NCBI GenBank assembly: GCA_037179335.1
Contig: JAKZHN010000066.1
Location: 1-64,000 of the forward strand
DNA: 64,000 nt
Origin: Cyclaneusma minus
Taxonomy: Eukaryota > Ascomycota > Leotiomycetes > Marthamycetales > Marthamycetaceae
Direction of reading: 5' to 3'
A program made the position numbers and the translations under genes. Below the pieces are notes generated by a model. It was not told where the DNA came from, made no database searches, and saw only the letters and a program-made list of their open reading frames with translations. Shown piece by piece: positions 32,056 through 43,112 of the stretch. Numbering within the stretch: position 1 is the first letter of the stretch; the number at the start of each line of letters is the position of its first letter.

Positions 32056-33891
32056 ATGGTCTGTGGTCTGGAAGCTGACTATCTTCTAGAACAAGGCTTT
32101 GTCGGCAATGAATTCGCCATGGCACTACGACAAAAATCTCCCCGCCAAGTCCAAACTCGCCAGCTTCTGGACCTTATAAACCTTATAACCATAGCTCCTC
32201 GGCCAGTACGGCCCTTGATACAGGCATTTCTGTACGGTTATGCTTCTAGCTGCGGCCCAAGATTACTCTCTCTCATTTTGAGATATGTCAGAAGATCACT
32301 TGCGAAGCGGGACAGTCCAGAGGGAAAAGACGAAACCCTTTATGCTGGTGTTCTTCGCATTCTAAGAGGAGGTTTTGAATGGAATCGCTGGCCTACCTTC
32401 TGTGCTGCCTTTGTTGGCGGATCGACACTTCTCCAGGCACGTGCAACTTGAAGCACAACTTTGGGAATAGGAGCCATGCTAACAATTATGTATAGTCTCC
32501 CCTACGGCCTGTTTTTCGCCGTTTACTTAGCGGCCTTTCACTCAAGGATCGAGAAAGGTAAGTCAAGAAGCTGGTCCTTCTGCGCTGTGCTGGCTTGTAT
32601 CATTTTTGATCTCCTTCCTTGCACTGGCTTATCATTGAAATTAATGTTTCATTTTCTCAAGGCTCACAAGATGGACGTCTGCTTTCATTGCCGGCTGGTT
32701 CAGCATGAAAATACTTCAAACGAAACACACCAGTGATTTTCTTAGAGAGGATGTTTCCAACGATGATGTTACTGATGGAAAGCCGGTCAAAGTCCAATAT
32801 TATGCTGGTCGGACCATCGACCTCACTCTCTTCGCCGTTGCTCGTGCTGCAGATGTCATTGTTGGAGAACTTTGGAACCAACGAAAAATACGCAGGACAG
32901 CGAAGGCTAAATGGTCAAAGGCATTTACTACATCCCAGCGAAAGCAGATAGAGGATTCGCTAACCCAGTCAGATTGATACTTTCATATCTCGCACTACGG
33001 ATCCTCTTGTCTTTGCTGTATCCTGCGCCTTCATAATGTGGGCATTCATATACCACGATGACCACCTACCGGCCTCCTACAACAAGTGGATTTCCATAGC
33101 TGCTGCTGTGGACAATCGCCTCGTCCAGGCGCTTCGAGATATGCGCTCCGGAGCCATACAATATGGAAAAGATACTGGCAAAGCCCCGCTACTGACTTCC
33201 ATGTGTCAAGACTACAAATGGCCAACTATCTGGGGAGATCCCAAAGAAACCATTCCATACCCCTGCGAGGTAGTCCACATGGGCGCCGGCCCGAGTTGCG
33301 AAAACCATGCCATCCGCCGCTTCTGTGGTGGCTTCACGCTTGCCTTGGCCACGTATCTTCCTCTGAACCTGGCTCTTGTGCTTCGACATCCGAATAGGAA
33401 AGCAGTATTAAGAGCGTTGGTTTCTTCAACACGAAGTTCTGCTTTCCTCGGCTCGTTCATTGCTTTGTACTATTACGGCATTTGTCTGGCTCGCACCCGG
33501 CTTGGTCCGAAATTTCTTGGGAGGTCTAGGGAGGCTCATCAGAGGCTTGATGGTGGCTTGTGTATTGGAGCGGGATCTGCATTATGGTATGTTTAGTAAT
33601 AATGGAAACCCCGGGACTTCGTAGTCATAGGATTTATGTGCTGACTTGCGCTACCGCAGTGGGTGGAGCATTCTTCTGGAGAATAGTGCCCGAAGGCAGG
33701 ATATCGCTCTTTTCGTGCTTCCGAGAAGCATGGCAACGATTTTGCCGAGAAAATACGACCCCGAGTTCCAATGGAGGGAGACTATCGCGTTTGCGGTGAG
33801 CGTCGGGGTCGTTGCGACTGCTGTCCAGGAGAATCCACAGCGAGTACGTGGCGTTTTTGGAAAGTTGCTGTCAAGTGTTTTAGGACGTTAA
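32056..33891 (+). CDS. TMEM135-like multi-pass membrane protein
   Basis: Five exons (32056-32436, 32496-32557, 32662-32920, 32973-33586, 33660-33891) give 515 residues. Frame continuity forces two unusual introns. Intron 1 (32437-32495) starts GCACGT after CAG and intron 3 (32921-32972) appears to start GCATTT after AAG; both end in AG behind a GCTAAC branch. For intron 3 a GT donor at 32914 with acceptor at 32968 also keeps frame but leaves only a few bases between branch site and AG. The deduced protein has several hydrophobic segments and a Cys-containing PYPCEVVHMGAGPSCENHAI stretch, and ends ENPQRVRGVFGKLLSSVLG. This looks like fungal homologues of TMEM135 (Tim17-like, linked to mitochondria and peroxisomes in animals). 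The assignment is from memory of the family pattern. Confidence 0.68.
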
Positions 33892-34586
33892 GGGCTTTTC
33901 TTTTTCAACAATTTCGGATGTTCTGTGATATTCCTAATTACTTGAAATGGTCCTAGTCATTTGGGATACTGCCAGTCGCTTGGAATATTTCATTGTAATC
34001 ACTTGGGATGAGTGGTGATTATTTCCAATTATTTGGAATATCTATATCACTAACTAAGGTACCTACTGGTTATCATCTGACAAAAGAAGGGCGGCTTAGC
34101 ATTTCCAATTCCTAGGTAATCGTTAAGGACAGCCAACCATTGGCATCAAACATCATAAGCTCACGGACTATCCGGATAGTGGCATTAAACTGAAGTTATT
34201 CCTTATTGGGACTAGCATAGAGCGTTCTCATAAATCCATAGGCGGTTTAGCACAGCCCTACCTAGGTATAAATAGGCTGTAGCAGACTGTAAATACAACT
34301 TGGCACTTTTGATGATCTAGCTAGGCAATGGAGAAATTCAGAGTGGTGGGCTCAACTTCAAGTTTCCATCGTTAAGAATGGTTTCTACCATTTTTTGTTT
34401 GCAGAATCAACGCAACGGCTGCTCTAGCAGCAAGCCTCAAACTTTGCCGCCACCCGCTTTTCCGGGCACACTCTGCAAAGCCGGCAACCCAGCGTCTTAA
34501 GGCAGACCTGCCAAGTTCTCCAGCCTGGCGGACTGATGATCAGCATGGTATTGCTACCCTTTCGTCCCAAAGCTGGCGAGGCCATT
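33892..34586. other. Convergent intergenic region with degenerate repeats
   Basis: 3' flanks of the TMEM135-like gene (+) and choline kinase (-). Its first 150 bp are the repeat array at 33911-34043; the rest is anonymous. Confidence 0.5.
33911..34043. repeat. Degenerate ~20-23-bp tandem repeat array
   Basis: Five or six adjacent imperfect units, e.g. TTCCTAATTACTTGAAATGG, TCCTAGTCATTTGGGATACT, CCAGTCGCTTGGAATATT and TTTCCAATTATTTGGAATAT. The shared core is AAT(T/C)ACTTGGAATA. Not coding. Confidence 0.65.
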
Positions 34587-37340
34587 CTAATAAGCAACTC
34601 GCTTCAGCGACCTCCTCACCTCCTCGGGTAGCTCTTCCTCCTTCACAATGCCCAGTCCCGCCACATCCGCCCAGAAGAACATGGCCCGTTCGTGCGCATA
34701 TCCCAAGTAGTCAAATTTCTCCTCTCCCTCCTCCTGCTCCTGTTCCTGCAACTCACCCACTTCCTCACTACTCAACTCTTCTCCACTCATCAGCGCCTCC
34801 GCAACCAAACCCTCGGGCCTCTTCTCCTTCTTCCCATTCGCTGCACCATCTTCATTTTCTGCGTGCTGCTCCTCCGCCCCCTCAAGCGTAGGCGTCTGCT
34901 CTTCGTCCTCGAATTCCTCTGGCAACTCCGCCTGCACAATTCCCCACGCAACCCACATCGCACTGTTCGCCACGCGCCACACCCGGGTCTCTATCATTAG
35001 CCTTTCCACCGCCTCATTCACCAACTTCTCTCTCGCCGCCTCCTCCGCCTTGTACTTCTCGTCCAAATCCTTATCGCTCTCCACATGGCCCGCTGGATAT
35101 CGCGAGTCCAGCATAAAACTACTGATACTTCCGAGACCAGTACCGCTCAAGCCACCTGCAACGCCCGTGCTGTGTGTCCTCGCCGGTTCCATCTTCGGCG
35201 TCATGTCCGGTACGCTGGTGCTAGACATAGGTTCCATGAGCGGAGTGGCGGCGGGCGTGGCCGGAGTAACGCCAGGGCGATGCTCCACGTAGGCTTTGAT
35301 GAATTCGCGCTGCTCCTCCGGAGAAGGATAGCGGGCAGTGTCGCAGCGATAGGGGTGTTTGGAGTCAGTGTAGTTATAACACCATTCCGTGAAGTGGTTT
35401 GCAAATTCCATTGCTATTGGGTTTGCGGAGGCGTATTCGAAATCGATGACTATCAGTCTTTTGTGAGAGTTAGACGGCATGAGAAGAGGTGATGAAGAGG
35501 GTGGCTGGAGGCGCAGAATGTTGCCGTATTGAGTCTGTTTTGACATTAGTATCCCGTACAGCGTTAGAGGAGAGTGAAGCCGCAATGGCAGCGTGAACGC
35601 GGAGGCATTGCGGTTGTGGAGTGTGTACTCACATCATTGTGCGCGAACACCAATCTCTCTCTGACCTTCTCTCGTCCCCCGTACCACTCTTCCAACCAAG
35701 CTCTGTACTTTTCCACGACATCCCTAAAAACCTCCCACCTGACGCCGCAGACTAATCCACGTTCCTTCCAAGCCTCCATTCTGCCTCTTTTGGCGCCCTG
35801 CTTCGCTTCAAGAATCTGCCTGTCCAACCACTTGGTTACCACGTCGCACCTCTCAACCCACTTGTCCCAATTCTGCCACACGAATGGGCCCTCGTCCTTT
35901 TCTTTCTCCAGCAGCTCGATTCCATCGTGCAGTTCTCGCATTCTCTTTGCAATCTGCTTGAACGTTGCAGGGACCCTCAGATCTTCTGCTGTAAGTGTAG
36001 TAGCCTCAAAGAACTCCTCGAAACGTCCATTTTTGAACGTCCCCAGTAACCGTGGCCCAATCTTCTTTCGAGCTAGACGTCGCAAAATAGATAGCTCACC
36101 TTCACGATCAATCAGATGTTCGACCTGCGGTCCGTAAATTCGCAAGAGAAGCTTGGGAGGGGGCTTTTTGAATCCGCTGCCGGGAGGTGGTGCAGGGAGG
36201 TCCTTGGGAGGCGAAACAACGTAAACCGCGTTCGTCAGCGCGCCACTCAGTCTCTGAACTTCAATATCACAGCCCCTGTCCAAAGGCACGCGCCTCCAGC
36301 CCTTCAACCTCAAAGTATGTGCCAATCGCACAATCTCGTTTTTGAAAGTGAACCATGCCGCACGTTCTCTCTCTTGTCTCTTGGGGGCACTAGAAACAAG
36401 CGACAATTCAGAAGAATTATTTGCCCTCGATGACTCCCCATGGCCCATGGTACCAGAATTGTCAAGTACAGCATCGCATGATGGAACCAGAACATCGCCA
36501 TCGAAGTAATCCGTATCCGAGCTTGCACCGCCGCGAGTCGACTTCATCGACGATCTCCTCTTCCTCCCAAATCTCGGGCGTAAGCTAGGAGATTTTGCAA
36601 GGAGGGATGGCGACTTGGCAGACAGGTTCGGAGACTTATGAGGATGCGAGCTGAAGACCGACATGTTGTCTTCTAGGATGCGCTGCAATTTCTCTAACGA
36701 GATGGACGTGGATGTATCAGAGCTCTGCGAGCCTTTGCGAGAGCGTTGTGATGCAGCATTCCCGTCGCTTTGTTGGTCCATGATGGTGTGCTCGCCCCGA
36801 GCTCTGGACTTCCGGGATGCATGGCGAGCTTTCTCGGCTTGAAGCCATTCGGCGACTTGAGTGAGCAGTTTCTCATGAGTATGCGCATGCGGATATGAGT
36901 GGTGATGTGAGTGAACAAATGATTTGCCATTCTCCGTCTCGGTTTCCGGTTCATCATAAGGGATACTGGGCGGAGGGAGAAGGTCATCGGTGCTGCTCTG
37001 GCTAACCAGTGAGAGACGAGAGGAGTTGTTCGAGGGGGTGACAGGACGGCCTGTCAAACGTTTGGCTAAGCCGGCTGTGAAGCGATGATGTTTCTTCGGT
37101 TTATTATCCTCAGATTCCATGAGGGGAGAAAGCTCGTCAGGCTCCGCAATGGAGACAACTGGCTGCATCAGCATGAGCTCTGCTTTACTGGCTATTTGGG
37201 TCGAAGAAGGCAGACTCACCTTTCGAAGGGCCACTGTGGGGACTCATTGCCTCGCCCTCGCTTTTCAATGCTGGTCTTAGAGGGAGGCTAGCAGGACTAG
37301 CCGCAGCAGGATTGGCACGTTCATCCACCGCGTCACTCAT
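34587..37340 (-). CDS. Choline kinase (choline/ethanolamine kinase family) with long extensions
   Basis: Three exons on the minus strand (37340-37220, 37158-35633, 35534-34587) encode 864 residues, about twice the catalytic domain. The first intron (61 bp) was placed because the long frame otherwise lacks an ATG; it joins SGPSK to VVSIAEPDE. Kinase features: GALTNAVYVV nucleotide-binding segment, LLLRIYGPQVEHLIDREGEL, Brenner-type catalytic motif VFAHNDTQYGNILRL (split by an intron after the catalytic Asp) and the choline kinase motif VIDFEYASANPIAMEFANHF. The first 300 residues are Ser-rich and probably regulatory. The C-terminal lobe carries two low-complexity inserts, a Pro/Thr-rich one after the VEHRPG segment and an acidic one before KFDYLGYAHERAMFFW. 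It phosphorylates choline (or ethanolamine) in the Kennedy pathway of phospholipid synthesis; choline versus ethanolamine preference is uncertain. Confidence 0.88.
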
Positions 37341-38798
37341 TGTGACAAAGGGAGTGGAATACTAGATGTTACTGGTATGTTCGTCCCAGATAGCCTAAGG
37401 TGTCTTAAGGATGCCGTGTCTTCAACAGAGAGTCAGGCGTGTTGCAGATAGAATAGCCTGAGCTTGCTCTTTGCTCAGCTGTGGAGGGGAGAGCTGGCAA
37501 TTTTGGAGGAGTACTAGTAGAGGCTCAAGTGCAGTCAGCTTCCTCCCTTGCGCCAACGACGATGTTGAAGCAACAAAGAGTAGCAGAAGTTGAGCCCAGA
37601 TGGGCGAAACGGCAGTCTTAATTCCTCGGATTCACAGCTAATCCAGCGGATTCGCGGTTGCGGGAAGGTGAATGGTTGGAAGTGAAGCAGGCAGCAGGTA
37701 GCAAGAATTCAAGAAATCCCAGTGTCACAAGCAAGACAGCTTGGGACATCGACATACATGTAGTCGCTGCGCAGTGGCGCCGGAGCGCATGCGCTAGAGC
37801 CAACTTTGGTTTGGCTTCCCGGGCTCTTCAAAGCTTGGCGGATTCCAGCGACCGATAAAGATCTGAGGGTGTCTGTGAGGCTGTTATCAGCCATATATGC
37901 CGATCATAAATGCTGCCTATTTGTGGGGACGAACCGGCCACGTGCTGGCACGCTGCTTCGAGAGTGGTGCTTTCATACATGAGATTGCTTCGAGTTTGCC
38001 TGGAAATCATTTTTCTTATGTGAAAACTTCGACAGCCTTCGGTCGTCTTCCACCGACATTTAGTACTCGTCGGTAAATAACCTCACTTAATTGAGGGTAT
38101 TGAAATCGCCTCTCCTACCCCTTCTCAGGAGAGAGGGCGTCAGCAACTAAGGGTATTTTCTTCAACTTCTGGAATTCCTTATTTGGTAGCCAAATGGCTT
38201 TATCTGGTAACCAACATTGAAGTGGGCACGTTGTGGGGTACAAGAAATCAAATCAAATTTCTGTTATCTAATTCGGATAGATCACAGCCAATTCTCTTGT
38301 CCCCACAAGGCTTAGCGGTTTCAAAGGCTGAAGAAAATACCCTTAGTCGCTGACGCCCTCTTTCCTGAGAAGGGGTAGGAAAGGCGGTTTCAATACCCTC
38401 AATTACATACTGACGCTGGATTGCGTTGTAGCTACTGTAGCTTCCTTGCCTGTGTAATGGAAACCCGGTTTGGCCTAAACGGGTAGTTCATCAATAAGTC
38501 CAGAGCGAACTCGTTTGAACAACATTGAAGTCTTCCTGTATCATATATCGAATCAATGCTTTTGGATAATCGCGCCTGGCAAGAGCTAATCCGAAGTTCA
38601 AAACACCATAAAACCCCATGCTTGTACTGCCCCAGCGCCGAACCCTTTGGTATCGCTTGCTAAAACGAAAGTCCCGATGATCGCTGCCTCCGTGCCGGTC
38701 CCGCTGAAGGCATTGCGCCCAAAGGTTCTGTCTATCATACACCTGTCGATCCATGCATACTGTACAACCCAAATGATTACTTTCTCACCGCAAAAGAA
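37341..38798. other. Intergenic region carrying a MITE-like element
   Basis: Promoter side of choline kinase plus the 3' flank of the carrier gene. It holds TACATGTA at 37755-37762 and the inverted-repeat element at 38088-38405. A 93-codon open frame at 38491-38772 has no motif and is not called. Confidence 0.55.
38088..38405. mobile_element. MITE-like foldback element, 318 bp
   Basis: Two 77-bp arms, 38088-38164 and 38329-38405, are inverted copies of each other with only four mismatches, all transitions. Both ends read TAATTGAGGG, so the flanking TA could be a TA target-site duplication as in Tc1/mariner-derived MITEs. The 164-bp centre has no open frame of note, so the element is non-autonomous. 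An alternative is a regulatory hairpin, but the near-perfect long arms in an intergenic spacer favour a transposable element. Confidence 0.82.
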
Positions 38799-40772
38799 TC
38801 ACTGATTAGCCCAAGCCACAACTTCAAGGGCGCACATTACGAGGATCAGAGTCGATGGGAGAATCCTGGAAATACAAATATCAGCACAACGCTCAAAATA
38901 GGGTGTCTCCTTTGGATGACTTACCAAACAACATATGACTGGAACAATAATTTGGCCATCACGCTTTCGTAAACACCATTGATCTGGCAGATCTGTGCCA
39001 GCTGCAATGCACTCGGGGCACCCGTCAATAAGAAGCAAACGATCACAAAGATCGGGTCGTCCAGAATGCTCACGGGCACGTATTTAGCCATCAGGGCCAG
39101 GATGGGAGCCATGATTACAGTTGGAAGCAGCATACGGCTGATCAGAGAAGCAATCATGAGCTTGGTCCCAATCTTGTTCTCTTCGCTATTCTCGTCGAGG
39201 GATTCTGCTGGCAGAGTATTGCGAGCAAGATTTGCTCCGAGGACCACAAGGATGAGCGGCACTGCTACACCTCCACTCTGGCCGATAGCTCTGGTGACTG
39301 AATTTCGAAGGAAAGTGCCTTCTTCGAAGAAGGCACGCTGGAGGGGCGGGATAGACGCCACGATAATAGCAATGAGCATGGCCCACAAGGGCGGGTTCAT
39401 GAACTCCCAGAGGCCGCTGGAGAATCTGGCAATACCGGTTTGGACTTTGGAAACAACTCTCTGCATCGGTGAAGGGAGAGCCTCAAATGTGGCTCGTGAT
39501 GTCTTGTTGAAGTACCGCGACATGGCTGACACACTTCGTTTCGCCTTCAGCTGGACCATAGGAATCCATCCTCTAACCCCTGATGGAATTGAAGCATCCT
39601 CATGCTCTCGCACAGACGATGTGTTCACCCTGGGAAATGGGAACGAGATAATTTGCCCATTCCCATTCGCTGGCCCCTCTGGGACTTTGCCAGGCGTGTT
39701 GGGGAAAGGAGTCTTGACAGATGAGCCTTTCACTGACCGATCGTCAGATGCCATGGATTCGGCGTATTGTGCAGCCATTACAGGCGTACTTCCACCTGTA
39801 TCAAAGGACGGAGATGAATCACCTGTACTGTGCGTGCGCTCTCGCAGTCCACGGCTGTGAACCCGTTCCAAGGTATTTTGAGCATTTCCATCGAGTCCCG
39901 GAATGAGCTCCTCTTCCATGTCGGGATCATCTCGATATCGGCCCTCTTCCAATGCTTCATCACCGTTCTCGTAGGCGTGAGGGGGGGCGAGGAGCACATG
40001 GTAGCCCCAGCTCCATCTGACGAGCTGTCCAAGCTGCTGGAATATCAACAAGTAAAGAATGCCTCTGGCTGCCACTTCATCGTCGTTGTCGCCCGGGATT
40101 CTGTCCCAATGAAGGCCGTTCAAAGTATTTGCAAGTGATATGACGAGCGAGATGGGAAGGGAATTGGAGTTTCCAAAGACCTGTAAATCAAGATCAGCAA
40201 GGGTATTCCTAATTCGTTTGGAATATTCCCATAGTATTTGGATTTTCCGAGAGAAATTACTCACCCCCATGGCAGTCACAAAGTTGGCAGGCCTCTTTCC
40301 AAAGCCAAAGGCTTTTGAAACAGTAATGGAAACCAAATATGAGACGGCGGTTTGCATAACGAAGATTACGGGGATCACGGCCAGGTCGGCGAGTTTGTCG
40401 GCGTTGAGCTGCGAAGCCAGTTTGGTCCAAACTGTGGAAGCATTAGCAGGATACAGAAGCTAGTAGGGCAAGTTGAAGCATACTCAGACATGGCGTAAAG
40501 AGGGCAACATTGAGGTTGGCCACGAATTTCTGGTGCTCGGCGTTGAACATGCCCTGGCGGGCGACAATGTAGCCGGGCAGGCTGACACAGACAACCTCGA
40601 GAACAGCCTCAAATACCAACATGACCAGATGTCCAAACGAGGGTTTGCCGGCTCCTCCATCCTCAGCGCGTCGTCTGATGACGCCAAAGACGGATCTCGA
40701 GGCTGTGATAAGGGTGCCTTCGGCCTGCGGGTTGGCCAGGCGAAAGGAAGTGGGCGATGTGATCCAGCCCAT
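38799..40772 (-). CDS. Auxin efflux carrier (AEC) family membrane transporter
   Basis: Four exons on the minus strand (40772-40484, 40431-40265, 40180-38925, 38865-38799) encode 592 residues. Hydrophobic segments occur in two blocks: an N-terminal set (FEAVLEVVCVSLPGYIVARQ, NVALFTPCLIWTKLASQL, AVIPVIFVMQTAVSYLVSI) and a C-terminal set (NPPLWAMLIAIIVASIPPL, VPLILVVLGANLARN, MLLPTVIMAPILALMAKYV, IFVIVCFLLTGAPSALQLAQI). They are separated by a long hydrophilic loop (roughly 205-360). This 5+5 helix layout with the GAPSALQLAQI motif is typical of fungal PIN-like/AEC carriers of the ER or plasma membrane; the substrate is unknown. The intron 40181-40264 contains the dispersed TTCCTAATT...TTTGGAATA repeat. 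The last coding exon is only 67 bp. Confidence 0.88.
40206..40260. repeat. Degenerate repeat units inside an intron
   Basis: TTCCTAATTCGTTTGGAATA followed by TTCCCATAGTATTTGGATT, the same motif as at 33911-34043, lying inside the 84-bp second intron of the AEC-family carrier gene. Confidence 0.55.
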
Positions 40773-43112
40773 CGTGATGGGAGGATGTGAGTCCGGATAT
40801 GGCTCGCGATGTACCGGGCAGGAAGGATGCAAGATTTCTGACAGAAGTAGGTGAAAGTTGGGTATGGGTCATCCACGACAACGAGATTCTTGGATGGGCA
40901 TCGCTTTGTAGCATGTTCTTGCCCTCCATTGACCCTACGCAGATGTTGCAGCTTCCAAGGCTTGGCACAGCCTTAGCGCGTGGCTGGGCCCGCTTGTTTC
41001 CTTGTAGCGCCGCATAATTGGGGAAAGCTTATGTCGCTGGCTCCGGGGAGTCGACTGGAAGCAGCCGCGCCGTCTGTGGCGTAGAGCCGAAGTTCAAGTC
41101 GTGCTTTTGATAACTTAAGTAATTCCTACAATGATAAGAAATAATCGAGGGGCACGGTGATCCATCATCCTAGCAATGTTTCAAACTGCTAGAAATATTC
41201 CTAATTATTGTACCATTTCCCAAAGGCCGTACAGGCCCAAATAGCCGCATATAGGACCACGAGGATTGTACTTTGCGGTGGCGCCGGTGAAACCTACTGA
41301 CGTAGTACTACTAGATGCCTAAGGTACGGTTGCATCTCTCCAGCTCCACCAATTCCAGTCATGTTCTCTCTGTTCCATGTTTTTAGTTTCCTTTCAAAGT
41401 TGCCCTTAGGGAGAGGGAGCGTGGGAATTCCCAAAGTCATACGGCGACTGACCGGGACGGGAGAACTCTGTCTTCGCCAATGTTCTGGAGATCACCTGGA
41501 TCAAGCATTCGAGCACGACAAGATCTGGGCGACATCTCTGGCCCCGACCGGTCTCTGTCCGCAGCAGCTTGGCAGCTTGGCCCTGTCATCCTCTATCTAT
41601 GCTGTTTTTTTCTACATGTAGTTCGGGATCTCCTCTCTTTCCTAACATGGCCTCTTCTCTTGGGCCCGTCCGTTTCGGCTATCTCGATCACTGATACTCT
41701 CTCTAGGTACTTGTCGAGTTACACATGCATCTCATGGCATATGCCACGATAGCTCGACCTCGGGTCATGTCGTTAAGTATGCGTCAAGTACATGTACGGA
41801 CACTTTGCCTTAAATATTGCTGAATAACGGGATAATTTTGCTGACTCCTAAGCCATTTGACTCGCTATCTATATCATCACATATGTTGATATGTCTCACA
41901 GTCTCATCGATGATGGCCCGCAGTAATATCCCTAACAATTAGAGTATCTCGGGGGCAGATCTGCACGGATGGCGGTGCAGATTCAAGGTTTGGGGCAAGC
42001 CACAGTCTGTTGAGGCCATGAATCACACCCATGATCCATCGCAGGCCCTGGGCCATTTGTGGGCCGTCGATTGGAGCTGGAGCACTGAACAGCGCCGTGT
42101 CTTTCGTCATAGGGCGTGCATTAGGTACGTGTAAGGTCGTGAGTGCCAGTCGTCATACAGAGATTCGCATCGACCAAGGCCGTGATGGAGACGGCGAATA
42201 AAGAGAGTCGGGCCGTGGCCTGGCTGATATAACCAGCGTCTGAAGCGGAATGGAGATGTTGACAGTCTGCAATGTTGCAATGGTATCAATTTCGAGCCCT
42301 TGGCCCTTATTCAATGTTACTGCGAAAGTTGAGAGGTGAAAGTCATTGAGCTACATAGCTGCGTTTGACCGGTCGGGCAACCAGATCGAGATTCAATCCT
42401 GGCCGCGCTGCCCCTCCATGCGAACCTACAACATAACATTTGAACACCTCGCCCAGTCCCCGACCACCACCACCGCACCATCCGCCGACGACTGTCCACG
42501 ATCGCCGTTATTGGCAGATGCCAGTCTATCGATCATCCAGAGTCGACTGCCTATGCCCCAGTCTCCCGCGCACCATCCGCTAGATTGGGAGCTAGCATAG
42601 CTGTTACCAACCGCTCAATATCTCTCCCCGACGCCAACACCACGCCGACGAAAGCTGTGCCGATATCTCAGTAGTCTGCCAGTGCCGCCCAGCAGCCAGA
42701 GTACTGACAAGTCTCACTCGGCCACGTCGGCGCGCAGATTTCACGCCTTCACTTCGACGTCACGCCCATCCGCCCATCTTGCCTGCTGTCTGTATCTTCA
42801 GCCTAGATAGCAATTGCCGCGGGCGCAAGTGCTGCAACCTCCCGGAAACCTTGTCCTACGAGTTTTGCCGCCCCCCTTGGAAGCAGCCTCAACCTGAGTG
42901 AGGTCAGCATGAATTCCTAATGTTCCTCCCCCAATCAAGATCTTCCCAGTGAAGGCCTTGCTGGATCCGTGGCTAACAAAGTATGGGAGGTTCAGGCTCC
43001 GGCACTTCCATCTGCTCTCCTGGGACGACATATCTTCACTCTACCGTCACCTATCAATGCCCTCAACCTAAATTGCGGACGCCCCCCGGATCGCATATAA
43101 CACAACGCGAAA
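40773..43112. promoter_or_regulatory. Long divergent intergenic region, AEC carrier / Pbs2
   Basis: 2.3 kb without a supported gene. It contains the repeat fragment at 41190-41221 and TACATGTA at 41613 and 41789. The last 500 bp before Pbs2 are C-rich, as is common in long 5' leaders of fungal signalling genes. Confidence 0.45.
41190..41221. repeat. Fragment of the dispersed AATTACTTGGAATA-type repeat
   Basis: AGAAATATTCCTAATTATTG followed by TACCATTTCCC resembles a diverged pair of the repeat units seen at 33.9 and 40.2 kb. Weak on its own. Confidence 0.35.

Noticed and set aside
32914..32968. GT-AG alternative for the third intron of the TMEM135-like gene
   Set aside because: It keeps frame, but leaves only about five bases between the branch site and AG and gives a poorer match to the remembered family spacing; kept as an alternative, not excluded.
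38491..38772. 93-codon minus-strand frame downstream of the AEC carrier
   Set aside because: No similarity noticed, and it lies just past the carrier stop in probable 3' UTR.
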